Below, in pieces: positions 8,105 to 16,419 of a DNA stretch of 64,000 nucleotides. A program made the position numbers and the translations under genes. Position 1 is the stretch's first letter. The number at the start of each line of letters is the position of its first letter. The DNA comes from Echinicola rosea (GTDB lineage: Bacteria; Bacteroidota; Bacteroidia; Cytophagales; Cyclobacteriaceae), in assembly GCF_005281475.1 (NCBI RefSeq), contig NZ_CP040106.1, positions 2,136,501 through 2,200,500 on the forward strand, written 5' to 3'. The notes beneath the pieces were generated by a model. It was not told where the DNA came from, made no database searches, and saw only the letters and a program-made list of their open reading frames with translations.

Positions 8105-9994
8105 TTAGCGTAAGGAGTCCCTTAGCAATAAATTCCCATCTAAGTAATCAAGTGTTATGGATGAATCATTTTTAGCAGAAAACCTGATGGATTTGAGTTC
8201 GAGTTTGATTTTTAAGCCTTCTGCATCAGTGGTATAAGTCATGTCTGAAGCTTTGTGAAAAGTATGGCTTGACATGGCTTCGGCCTCATGATAGAGGGCC
8301 AATACTAAGTTGTTGAGGTTTAGGTCCGTTTGACTTCGGGCATTGGAAAGGGACAGTCCATTTTTCTTGGCATTGAGGTGGATGCTGAAATTGTATGAGC
8401 CAGCTTGAAAAGAACTGGTGTCCTGATTGTAAATGTGGAGAGGTGTAAAATAATCATATCCTCGGGTCTTTACGGCTTGATGCGCTTGGCGGTTTGCTTC
8501 CAGTGTGATCAGGGAACTGGAGAGGGCATCCGGGGTTTCGGGAATCCCCAATGTTTCCAGGTAAAATGTGGCTGCGGTAGTTTGGTTCCACGTTGGCTTG
8601 TCTTTGTTGATGGTCTGCAGGATTTGGTCCACATCTTGATCAAACCATGTTTTCATTACTTCCAGCCCGTGGTGCGCTTCGAGGTAGCGGGTGATGGAGT
8701 AGATCTCCTTTACCTGTTCTTTTTTGATGAGTTGATTTGACGCGCTTTTTTGCATGGGGCTCAATTTGGGGAAATATGACTGGTCCCAAGTGATTTCATG
8801 CGTGGCGTGCTCATCTTCCAGCAGGTGATGGTCTCGCAAGAGTGCTTGTAATCTTCTGTACTGGCTTCTTTCACTGACTGAAAATATCCCCCAAGGGCCA
8901 ACTGATGAAAAAAGGAGGATGCATGCCAAGGACAAGGGGATGAATTTAATACTTCTGAAGCCGAGTTTAAAATAAAAACAAGTCAAGCTAAGCCAAATGC
9001 CCAGTAATACAATAAGATATCTATTGATGGTGATTCCGTAATCCTCGATACGGATCCCGATAGCGATAAACAGCATGACCACCAAGGGGAACAGCAGGAA
9101 GTAAAAGATGCGTGAAAACTGACCGATCCAGCCAGACTCCTTGTCGTCCCGATAGGGGTACAATAGCAAAACGGTCAAAATCCCCCAAGTGGCCACTCCA
9201 ATGATAAGGTAGGATACAATACCCTTTGGCCAGTCCCAAGCCATGATGATTTTTAAGCTGTACCCATATAGGATCAGCAGGTAAATTACCAATAGGCTCA
9301 GGAGGATGTACTGGCTGAAGATTTTCAATCCTCCGGGATAATTCACCTCTTGGTCGATCTGGCGAAGATCCGAGGGGATACCGGACAAGAAAAACCAGGT
9401 ATTGAAAACCCCAATGATCAATACGAAGAGCTGAAGGTATATCTTAGGGTCAAAATTCACCTCGAAAAGGAGGTGCAGTGCAGCCATAGCCATGACGATC
9501 CCTAGGTACAGTACAGCTGAAAAGAGCAAGGCCGTCAAAAAACGAATAAATAGTGTTTTATTATAATTCCAAAAGGCCAAGGTGTGGGTGTTTTTTAGGT
9601 AGGGTGTGAAAGAGACCATCAAGTGAATGCAGGTGCTGAAAATACCAAATCGATAATAGGGCATGGCGGTGCTCTCTGAGCTGCTTCCATTTGGGAGTGA
9701 AAAGTAAATTAATACAAGAAAAATAATGCCCAATACATGATTAATGTAAACAAAAGGTGTTGGTAAAGCCTTCTTTTCGTTAAAGATGGTGATGCAAAAA
9801 AACAAGGAAATCCCTAGTGCAGCAGTAAGCATCAAGTTGATAAAGGGGAAGACATTGTCCAGCCAGTTTTCACCTTCTAATAAATAATTCCCTGCAGAAG
9901 ATGCCAAGATTGCGGAGAAAAGGGCCAGCGGAAACCGCTTGACAGCTTTCAGGGCATGGCTATTCAGGTAACTAAGCGAGGGGAGATTAATCAT
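8105..9994 (-). CDS. DUF4153-type polytopic membrane protein
   Basis: 629 residues. The first about 375 residues are a series of some ten to twelve hydrophobic helices, and the rest (about 380-629) is soluble and contains no motif I recognise. The layout resembles the DUF4153 membrane proteins of Bacteroidota, whose function is unknown. The gene shares strand and orientation with the sensor kinase 65 bp downstream, so read-through is possible; whether it has a part in nitrate sensing cannot be told from the sequence. Confidence 0.65.
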   Translation of the reverse strand: MINLPSLSYLNSHALKAVKRFPLALFSAILASSAGNYLLEGENWLDNVFPFINLMLTAALGISLFFCITIFNEKKALPTPFVYINHVLGIIFLVLIYFSLPNGSSSESTAMPYYRFGIFSTCIHLMVSFTPYLKNTHTLAFWNYNKTLFIRFLTALLFSAVLYLGIVMAMAALHLLFEVNFDPKIYLQLFVLIIGVFNTWFFLSGIPSDLRQIDQEVNYPGGLKIFSQYILLSLLVIYLLILYGYSLKIIMAWDWPKGIVSYLIIGVATWGILTVLLLYPYRDDKESGWIGQFSRIFYFLLFPLVVMLFIAIGIRIEDYGITINRYLIVLLGIWLSLTCFYFKLGFRSIKFIPLSLACILLFSSVGPWGIFSVSERSQYRRLQALLRDHHLLEDEHATHEITWDQSYFPKLSPMQKSASNQLIKKEQVKEIYSITRYLEAHHGLEVMKTWFDQDVDQILQTINKDKPTWNQTTAATFYLETLGIPETPDALSSSLITLEANRQAHQAVKTRGYDYFTPLHIYNQDTSSFQAGSYNFSIHLNAKKNGLSLSNARSQTDLNLNNLVLALYHEAEAMSSHTFHKASDMTYTTDAEGLKIKLELKSIRFSAKNDSSITLDYLDGNLLLRDSLR

Positions 9995-10199
9995 AGATTC
10001 GGATATAAATCAGCTATACAAGTTAGATTAAAATACCTTAAAAATAATATAAATGTAAAATATATATTGAAAAACGTATTTTTTACCGATTTTGTATGGT
10101 TTTCATCGAGGGGCAAAGCAACATGCCATATCCGTTTCTAGGGGACGGGTAATAGGGAGGGAAATGAGGGTAAAACCGAAAACGTGGGATGGGCAATTT

Positions 10200-10220
10200 A
10201 CCATGGGCTTCACCCATGGT
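10200..10220. repeat. Perfect palindrome, 8-bp arms
   Basis: Arms ACCATGGG and CCCATGGT surround a 5-base CTTCA loop. Similar short palindromes followed by AT-rich and then CCCTCTGGGG-like DNA look like dispersed intergenic repeats of Bacteroidota; the wider family relation is from memory only. Confidence 0.55.
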
Positions 10221-10314
10221 TATAAATATATCGTCCCTCTGGGGCTAGCTTTCGAGTGTAATCTTTCAACCCGCTTTATGCATAAGGAATCGTTATGAGA
10301 GCTGAAACTACAAG

Positions 10315-10390
10315 AAAATCAGGCTGTTTGGAGGTTGAATCATAGCATTGCTATGGAGAAATCGAAAACAGCAGCGAAGCGACTGATTTT
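10315..10390. repeat. Nested 76-bp hairpin (REP-like element)
   Basis: Three concentric complementary pairs are visible: AAAATCAG (10315-10322) with CTGATTTT (10383-10390), GCTGTTT (10323-10329) with AAACAGC (10366-10372), and CATAGC (10341-10346) with GCTATG (10350-10355). This looks like a REP-type mobile or structured repeat rather than a terminator, since no T-run follows. Confidence 0.6.
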
Positions 10391-10642
10391 GAAGTAGTGT
10401 CAGGTCGTAATAGATAGGCTAATGCATAATGCGGGTTCCATGCAGGTCCAACATGCACTTGGTGTCTTTGGGACCTTCTATGTTGAAAAACAAGAGAATC
10501 AGCCAAAATCCTTTCATATAGGGTGTTTTTTTACAGTTTTCTCCCATAGTTTGTCAAAACAATCGACTAACTTGAAAGTGTTGGGCCGAAACGGAATCAA
10601 GCTCTGCCGGGGGGCAACTTGCCAGGGATAGGTCCTTCCGAT

Positions 10643-10775
10643 GAATTATATTCATTTTAACTGCGGGCTTGGGAATCCCTGTCCGCAGTTTTCAGTATAA
10701 TTCAGAAGCGGTATGCCTAAGAAAACCCCACCGGTGAAACCTGATCTTCACGGCCCGGCTTTTTTATACCGTCAA
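10643..10775 (-). ncRNA. Candidate IS110 bridge-RNA region
   Basis: Two successive stem-loops with internal loops: GAATTATA...AACTGCGG (10643-10666) pairs with CCGCAGTT...TATAATTC (10683-10703), leaving an unpaired internal loop; then CGGTAT (10708-10713) pairs with ATACCG (10766-10771) around an inner TGAA/TTCA stem. IS110/IS1111 recombinases are guided by an RNA from a non-coding flank whose internal loops contact target and donor. Position and fold fit; the RNA itself, its strand and its ends are inferred. Confidence 0.4.
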
Positions 10776-10949
10776 ACTTACCTCTTTAATCAATCTTCTA
10801 TCAGCGGTCTGTATCTCGCCGCATCGTATTTTCATTTCAAAGAGGAGGGGGATGCAACCTTTGTGTAGCGGTCCTCCCTGTTCAGGGTGCTGCAATCCCA
10901 AAATTTCATTTCTTCCCCCATCCTGATTTTCAAGGTATATTTTTCCTTA

Positions 10950-12032
10950 TTATGATACTACTCCGGTCACATATTCTTTCCGGTGGACGATCACATACCT
11001 GATCCTGTTCAGCAGTTTCCTGGCAATCCTTATGATGGCCTTGTTCTTTGGCATTGTTTTGATAAGTTCATTGAACTTGGCCATTAATGCCGGATCCTGC
11101 CTTATGGCTACCCAGGAGGCTTCGATCAGCATGATCTTCAGCTCCTTTCTTCCTCTGTTGATCAGTTTGCCCACAACCATTTTATCGCCAGACCCATACA
11201 TTCTTGGCACCAATCCCACATAATTACAGAGTTCATCAAGTCGCTTAAACCTTGTAAAATCTCCCAGCTGGGTCAGAAAGGCCATCGCCGACATTAAGCC
11301 TATTCCCGGAACGGTTACCAAAAGATTATAACTGTCCTTATAGCGGGATGTCCGGGAAAGCTCACGGACTTGCCTGTTGATGCCCAACAGCTCCTTTCTT
11401 AGGTTATTGACAATTCGCACATAGTTGTCAATGAGTGGACCTACCATCGGATCTGCACCGGAGAGGCTTAACAGCCAATCTGTGTAGGGCCTGGACCAAT
11501 ACCTTGTTTGTGCTGTTGTAAAACGTTCAGCCATGCTTATTCCAAATTGAAACAACAACGACTTGACCCTGTTCTTCTTTCTCGCAATATCTTTTACTAT
11601 CCGGAACCTCTGACGGACTAACCCCCGGTCAGCTTCCAATTGCCTGTCCGGTATGTGGATGCCCGACAACGCGCCGCTTCTCAGGGACCGCGCCAGTTTT
11701 CTGCTGTCGGCCTTATCGGTCTTCTGCAACTTCTCTTTCTGGCTGGTGGGAACATCTGCCGGATTTATCACCATGCAGTTTACACCTAGGTCCCGTAATC
11801 GCCGGCAGGACCCAAAACCACTGAACCCCGCCTCATAAACGGCGTGATAGGCAGCTCCCGGGAAGTTCTTTTCAAGATACCGCACCAGTTGCTCCGCATC
11901 CGGGTCACGGCTCATCGTCTTGTGTTCGTATTGCTCGCCATAGATGCTGACCTTCCAGCTTTTCTTGTGGTAGTCAATACCTACATAAACAGATTGCCCC
12001 TCAAATATCTTTTGACTATCTTTCCTTTGCAT
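10950..12032 (-). CDS. IS110-family transposase (DEDD recombinase)
   Basis: 360 residues, the usual length. N-terminal RuvC-like domain with the DEDD tetrad visible as D20 (VGIDYHK), E67 (YEAGF), D106 and D109 (KTDKAD). The C-terminal Tnp domain has a helix-hairpin-like VPGIGLMSA near 241-249 and a likely catalytic serine S281 in YGSGD. All expected active-site residues are present and the frame is open, so the element may still be active. I see no second copy in this window. Confidence 0.93.
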   Translation of the reverse strand: MQRKDSQKIFEGQSVYVGIDYHKKSWKVSIYGEQYEHKTMSRDPDAEQLVRYLEKNFPGAAYHAVYEAGFSGFGSCRRLRDLGVNCMVINPADVPTSQKEKLQKTDKADSRKLARSLRSGALSGIHIPDRQLEADRGLVRQRFRIVKDIARKKNRVKSLLFQFGISMAERFTTAQTRYWSRPYTDWLLSLSGADPMVGPLIDNYVRIVNNLRKELLGINRQVRELSRTSRYKDSYNLLVTVPGIGLMSAMAFLTQLGDFTRFKRLDELCNYVGLVPRMYGSGDKMVVGKLINRGRKELKIMLIEASWVAIRQDPALMAKFNELIKTMPKNKAIIRIARKLLNRIRYVIVHRKEYVTGVVS

Positions 12033-12201
12033 AAGCTTGGTTCTTAACGTTTACATGATTTAATACTCTTGTTAAGTTAAGAATTTTGGCTTATGCACTT
12101 TTCAAACATAATACCTTTTTGGCACTTTTATGTATCGGTGGTTTTTCCATTAAGAAAACTGGCAGCTCCCAACTTTTACGCTCTATCCGTGATTGGCCAA
12201 T

Positions 12202-12236
12202 AAAAAAGCAGGGTTTATCAACCAAACCCTGCTTTA
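12202..12236 (-). terminator. Intrinsic terminator after nirBD
   Basis: Perfect 12-bp arms AAAGCAGGGTTT (12205-12216) and AAACCCTGCTTT (12224-12235) with a 7-base loop. On the minus strand the hairpin is followed by a T-run (CTTTTTTATT), so it probably ends the nirB-nirD transcript about 110 bp after nirD. Confidence 0.75.
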
Positions 12237-12343
12237 GTAAAACGAAAATAGGTCTACTACTAATTGTTGTCTTTATAGGTTGAGCTATTGGGCTGTGAAA
12301 TTGGCAATGGAAATCTTTCTGAAGCCCAAGCTGAATTTTATCC

Positions 12344-12721
12344 TTAGTCTTCGAACCCTACAAAAACATGCCCATCTTCCACTTTGACCGGATATACAGC
12401 GATGTCACAGGTGTCTCCATTGATATTTTTGCCGGTTTTGAGGGAGAAGTTTTTTTTGTGGAATGGGCAAGCTACTTTCGGTTCACCTTCAGTGGATCCG
12501 ATCATACCACGGCTGAGGATCATTTGCATCTTGTGAGGACAAAGGTTCTGGCAGGCATACCATTCGTTTCTTCTGGAGAAGTTAAAGATGGCGATCTGGA
12601 GGTCTTTGTATTTTACACAGGCTCCACCATTTTCCGGAAAGGCACTTACAGGGGCAGCCTTGAACCAAGTGTTGATTTTGGAGGTGTCGGCGGTTTTATA
12701 TTTTTCCAATTCTGAGATCAT
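12344..12721 (-). CDS. nirD: Nitrite reductase small subunit NirD, Rieske type
   Basis: 125 residues with a Rieske-type [2Fe-2S] fold. Ligand motifs are CPH (C61, H63) and CPFH (C85, H88), so this NirD should bind a cluster, unlike E. coli NirD, which lacks the ligands. It would pass electrons to, or stabilise, the siroheme subunit NirB. It lies 45 bp after nirB on the same strand. Confidence 0.9.
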   Translation of the reverse strand: MISELEKYKTADTSKINTWFKAAPVSAFPENGGACVKYKDLQIAIFNFSRRNEWYACQNLCPHKMQMILSRGMIGSTEGEPKVACPFHKKNFSLKTGKNINGDTCDIAVYPVKVEDGHVFVGFED

Positions 12722-12766
12722 GGCTTCTTGTATTTAATATCTTCAGTCTTTTGTCTGGTGTCTTGC

Positions 12767-15262
12767 TTATCCCCAAGATGCGGGGATTTTTTGGCCTCTC
12801 ATTTCTTTCCATTTAAGGCTAGGGTCCTCTTCATTGGCGTTGACGAAGTGTTTGAACTTAGCCCTGAGTTCAGGGTTGTTGACCACTTCTTTCCATTCAC
12901 AGGCATAGGTATCGATCATAAAGGCCATTTCTTTTTCCAGTTCTTCCCCGATGCCAAGTGAATCATTGACGACCACGTCCCGGACATAATCCATTCCGCC
13001 TTCAAGTTTGTTGAGCCAAGTGGCGGTACGGGTAAGGGGCTCTGCAGTGCGGATATAAAACATCAAGAAACGGTCGATGTACTTCAGGCAGGTTTCGCGG
13101 TCCACGTCATTGATGAGGAGTTGGGCGTGTTGAGGTTTGGAGCCTCCGTTTCCACAGATATAAAGGTTCCAGCCTTTTTCGGTGGCAATGATGCCAAAGT
13201 CTTTGCTTTGCGCCTCGGCGCATTCCCGGATGCAGCCAGATACCGCGCCTTTCAGTTTGTGTGGAGAGCGAAGCCCTCGATAGCGCTCTTCTACCTCTAT
13301 GGCAAAAGAGACCGAATCCTGTACCCCATATCGGCACCAAGTGCTACCTACGCAGCTTTTAATTGTCCTGAGGGATTTGCCGTAAGCGTGGCCACTTTCG
13401 AAGCCTGCGTTGATCAATTCTTCCCATATATCGGGGAGTTGGTCCACTCTGGCACCAAATAGGTCGATGCGTTGGCCTCCGGTGATTTTGGTGTAGAGGT
13501 TATACCTTTTGGCTACATCACCAAGGACGATGAGTTTTTCGGGTGTGATTTCCCCTCCTGGGATTCTCGGGACTACCGAATAAGTGCCACCTTTTTGGAT
13601 ATTGGCAAGGTACCTGTCATTGGTATCCTGAATGGTGTCCTGTTTGGTGATCAGCTCATTCCAAGTACTGGCAAGGATGGAAGCGACTGCGGGCTTACAT
13701 ACCTCGCAGCCGTCTCCTTGTCCAAACTGATCTAAGAGTTCATTGTAGGTTTTGATGCCTTTGATCTTTACGATGTCAAGCAGCTCTTGGCGACTGTAGT
13801 CAAAATGCTCACAAATCACATTTTTGACTGTTTTGCCCATGGCCTTCAGTTGATGCTTCAGTAGGTCGTTGACCATTGGCATACATCCGCCACAGCCGGT
13901 TCCTGCTTTGGTGCAGGACTTGATTTCGTCTACTTTGGTGACACCATCATTTTCGATCAAGCTGCAGATGGCTCCTTTGGTGACATTCTCACAGGAGCAA
14001 ACTTGCGCTTCTTCAGGGAGGCTTTCCACTCCGGCACCCACCGCTTCTTTTCCGCCCCGAGCTCCCAAGATCAGGTCTTCGGGCTCAGGTGGCAGCGGCA
14101 TGTTGTTTTGGGTCATTTGCAGCAGGATGTTGTAAGCAGACGCATCGCCGACCAAGATCCCGCCAAGGAGGCGTTTCCCGTCCATGGATACATTAATGCG
14201 CTTATAAATCCCACTGTTTTTATTTTCATAGACAATAGGTTTGGAAGGTTCGATTTCACCAAATGGATCACCAAAACTTCCTACATCTACTCCTATCAGT
14301 TTCAGTTTTGTGGACATGTCAAAGCCTGTAAAAGGCTTCACTTCGGTATTGATCAGTTGATTGACCACTTGAGTGGCCATTTCATAGCCGGGCGCTACCA
14401 ATCCATATACCATATTTTGGTAAGAGGCTGCTTCGCCGATGGCATAGATGTCCGTATCATCCGTTTGGAGGAATTCATTGACCACGATTCCTCCCCGTGG
14501 GGCGGTGGTCAGTCCGGCGTCCTTGGCCAGTTCGTCCCTAGGTTTGATGCCGGCAGAGATGACGAGCATCTCCGTGTTCAGGTGGGTGTTGTCCGCGAAG
14601 CTCATGCCGGTAATTTTACCATTTCCGGTGATCTTTTTGGTGTTTTTGCTCAGGTGGATATTGATGCCCAACTCTTCCAGTTTGGATTGTAAGGTGGCAG
14701 AGCCGGCACTGTCCAGCTGACGGGGCATGAGTCTGGGTGCAAATTCAATGACGTGCGCTTCCAGTTCCATGTCGATCACCGCCTTAGCCGCTTCCAAACC
14801 TAATAGCCCTCCACCGATGACAGCGGCGGATTTTACCTTCTTGGAATAGTTGATAATAGCATCAAGGTCTTCCAAGGTCCTATAGACGAATACGCCTTTC
14901 TTATCGACACCGTCGATAGGGGGAACAAATGCCGCCGATCCTGTGGCTAAAACCAACTTGTCATAATGGTAATCATGGCCAGTGTGGGCGATGACCTTTT
15001 TGGCGTCCCTGTCGATTTTTACGATCATCTCATTGGTGTGTAAGTCGATGTTGTTTTCATCATACCAAGATCGTGGAGCCATCATCAGCTCGTCCGCTGT
15101 GGAGCCCGAAAAATAAGCGCTAAGGTGTACCCTGTCATATGCCGGCCATGGCTCCTCCCCAAAGACTGTGATCTCAAATTCTCCCTCTGTAGCCTGCGCT
15201 CGAAGTTTTTCGCAAAACTTGTAGCCGACCATCCCATTTCCGATTACTATTATCTTTGTCAT
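12767..15262 (-). CDS. nirB: NAD(P)H-dependent nitrite reductase large subunit NirB
   Basis: 831 residues, typical NirB size. Reduces nitrite to ammonium in the cytoplasm with six electrons. Order: FAD/NAD(P)-binding oxidoreductase (starting VIGNGMVGYKF, to about 300), BFD-type [2Fe-2S] domain near 420-470 (CSCENV...CGGC), a second GCEVC segment near 520, the ferredoxin-like nitrite/sulfite reductase domain, then the 4Fe-4S/siroheme cysteines in CVGSTWC (near 637) and SGCIREC (near 675). All four cluster cysteines are present. It is divergent from cobA, with which it shares a TACGTA control region. Confidence 0.96.
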   Translation of the reverse strand: MTKIIVIGNGMVGYKFCEKLRAQATEGEFEITVFGEEPWPAYDRVHLSAYFSGSTADELMMAPRSWYDENNIDLHTNEMIVKIDRDAKKVIAHTGHDYHYDKLVLATGSAAFVPPIDGVDKKGVFVYRTLEDLDAIINYSKKVKSAAVIGGGLLGLEAAKAVIDMELEAHVIEFAPRLMPRQLDSAGSATLQSKLEELGINIHLSKNTKKITGNGKITGMSFADNTHLNTEMLVISAGIKPRDELAKDAGLTTAPRGGIVVNEFLQTDDTDIYAIGEAASYQNMVYGLVAPGYEMATQVVNQLINTEVKPFTGFDMSTKLKLIGVDVGSFGDPFGEIEPSKPIVYENKNSGIYKRINVSMDGKRLLGGILVGDASAYNILLQMTQNNMPLPPEPEDLILGARGGKEAVGAGVESLPEEAQVCSCENVTKGAICSLIENDGVTKVDEIKSCTKAGTGCGGCMPMVNDLLKHQLKAMGKTVKNVICEHFDYSRQELLDIVKIKGIKTYNELLDQFGQGDGCEVCKPAVASILASTWNELITKQDTIQDTNDRYLANIQKGGTYSVVPRIPGGEITPEKLIVLGDVAKRYNLYTKITGGQRIDLFGARVDQLPDIWEELINAGFESGHAYGKSLRTIKSCVGSTWCRYGVQDSVSFAIEVEERYRGLRSPHKLKGAVSGCIRECAEAQSKDFGIIATEKGWNLYICGNGGSKPQHAQLLINDVDRETCLKYIDRFLMFYIRTAEPLTRTATWLNKLEGGMDYVRDVVVNDSLGIGEELEKEMAFMIDTYACEWKEVVNNPELRAKFKHFVNANEEDPSLKWKEMRGQKIPASWG

Positions 15263-15354
15263 ATGAATGTTGGTTTTAGGTTTGGCTTCTTCTAAGTAGT
15301 TTGACTGAATTACTGACTGATTACAGCGGCTAAGTTATAAATTAATTTTTATAA

Positions 15355-15370
15355 TACGTAAAAATACGTA
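15355..15370. promoter_or_regulatory. TACGTA-N4-TACGTA pair between nirB and cobA
   Basis: TACGTA at 15355-15360 and again at 15365-15370, centres exactly 10 bp apart, in the divergent nirB/cobA region. The pair overlaps the expected -33 position of the cobA promoter and lies about 95 bp from the nirB start, so one site could control both directions. The same spacing is found before moaD and in the narK region. Confidence 0.65.
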
Positions 15371-15380
15371 AAAAATTACT

Positions 15381-15388
15381 TAAATTTG
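15381..15388 (+). promoter_or_regulatory. Putative cobA promoter -7 element
   Basis: TAAATTTG matches the Bacteroidota sigma-A -7 consensus TAnnTTTG, 26 bp before the cobA ATG. The upstream half is occupied by the TACGTA pair rather than a clear TTG -33 box, as expected for an activated promoter. Confidence 0.45.
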
Positions 15389-15414
15389 TTTTAGTAACTA
15401 AGTATAAACACGCT

Positions 15415-16182
15415 ATGACTACTTTAAATAAGAAGCTTTCTATCGTAGGTGCCGGTCCAGGTGATCCCGAATTGATTACCTTAAAGGGCGTTAAGACGCT
15501 TCAATCGGCCGATGTAGTATTATATGACGCATTGGCCAATGAGGCTCTATTGGAATACGTACCGGAGACGGCGATCAAGGTGTTTGTGGGAAAACGGGCC
15601 GGTATGCATTACCGCCAGCAGCGGGAAATCAACCGCATGATCGTCAATTACGTAGAAACTTGCGGCCATGTGGTCAGGCTAAAGGGCGGAGATCCCTATG
15701 TATTTGGGCGTGGACACGAGGAGTTGGAGTATGCCGCAGCGCATGGAATACCCACTGACTACGTACCCGGTATAAGTAGTGCGATGGCGGTACCCGGTTT
15801 GGGGGGCATACCGCTTACCAAGCGTGGGATCAACGAAAGCTTTTGGGTGGTGACGGGAACCTTGAAGGACCATTCTACGGCCAAGGATTTGCGCTTTGCG
15901 GCACAATCTTCCGCTACGGCCATTATTCTGATGGGGATGAAGAAGTTGCCTGAAATCGTGGCATTGTTTGAGCAATATCGTGGTGCCGAAGAGACCGTGG
16001 CGATCATTCAGGATGGCAGCAAGGAAACTGAGCGATCCATCGTTGGTGACCTTGGAAGCGTATTGGCCTTGCAGCAAAAAGAACAGCTTACCGCCCCCGC
16101 TATTATTGTCATCGGCGAGGTGGTGAAGGAAAAGGGCAAGGCATTAGGGCAATTTTTGGCCGAAAGAGCATTGGCAGAATAG
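15415..16182 (+). CDS. cobA: Uroporphyrinogen-III C-methyltransferase (SUMT)
   Basis: 255 residues, a single-domain SUMT. It methylates uroporphyrinogen III twice to precorrin-2, the start of siroheme synthesis, and so supplies the cofactor of the divergent nirB. Motifs: VGAGPGDPELITLKG at the N-terminus, RLKGGDPYVFGRG near 85-98, VPGISSA near 117, and PLTKRG near 133. The dehydrogenase/ferrochelatase steps (CysG-N or SirB/SirC) are not seen in this window. Confidence 0.94.
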   Translation: MTTLNKKLSIVGAGPGDPELITLKGVKTLQSADVVLYDALANEALLEYVPETAIKVFVGKRAGMHYRQQREINRMIVNYVETCGHVVRLKGGDPYVFGRGHEELEYAAAHGIPTDYVPGISSAMAVPGLGGIPLTKRGINESFWVVTGTLKDHSTAKDLRFAAQSSATAIILMGMKKLPEIVALFEQYRGAEETVAIIQDGSKETERSIVGDLGSVLALQQKEQLTAPAIIVIGEVVKEKGKALGQFLAERALAE

Positions 16183-16419
16183 CAATGTGTAGAGAATAGA
16201 GCCAAGAGGCAAGAGCCAAGAATTAAGTATCAAGAGGTATTGAACTTGAGATATGAGAAGTGAGACTCGAGACAAATGTACATTGTATTAAAACAGTCCT
16301 CTCCTTTTAGGGGAGGTTAGGTGGTGTTATTTTGGAGCAAAGAGAAACCTGGGGTGTGCCGGGCTCCAGGTTGTGCTGTGTCTCTGACTGAATTGAGTTG
16401 TTTCTTAAATAGATCTCTG
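16183..16419. other. Intergenic: purine-rich tract and small hairpin
   Basis: Between the convergent cobA and lipoprotein genes. A purine-rich stretch (16193-16275) is built of degenerate GAGA/CAAGA words, and CCTCTCC (16298-16304) pairs with GGGGAGG (16310-16316). This may be a shared transcription end, but no T-run follows on the plus strand. Confidence 0.35.

Larger units (their letters stand above)
9995..10640. other. Gene-free stretch with palindromic repeats
   Basis: No ORF here has protein-like composition. The DNA holds an AT-rich promoter-like segment (10000-10080) before the DUF4153 gene, the CCATGGG palindrome at 10200-10220, a nested hairpin at 10315-10390, and further unassigned repeat-like sequence up to the presumed edge of the IS110 element. 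Confidence 0.5.
10640..12080 (-). mobile_element. IS110-family insertion sequence (edges approximate)
   Basis: The element carries one DEDD-type recombinase gene with about 310 bp of structured non-coding DNA on its 3' side and a short 5' side. IS110-family elements lack classical terminal inverted repeats and target duplications, so I cannot fix the ends. The long 3' flank resembles the IS1111 subgroup layout. It sits between the DUF4153/two-component genes and nirBD, so it splits the nitrate region without interrupting a recognisable gene. Confidence 0.6.

Noticed and set aside
14003..14692. 229-residue plus-strand open frame
   Set aside because: Antisense shadow of nirB; NirB domains are continuous across it.
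15556..15764. Further TACGTA words inside cobA (and in other coding regions)
   Set aside because: They encode Tyr-Val in frame (for example YVPE, YVET, YVPG) and lack the 10-bp spacing, so I treat them as coding coincidence.
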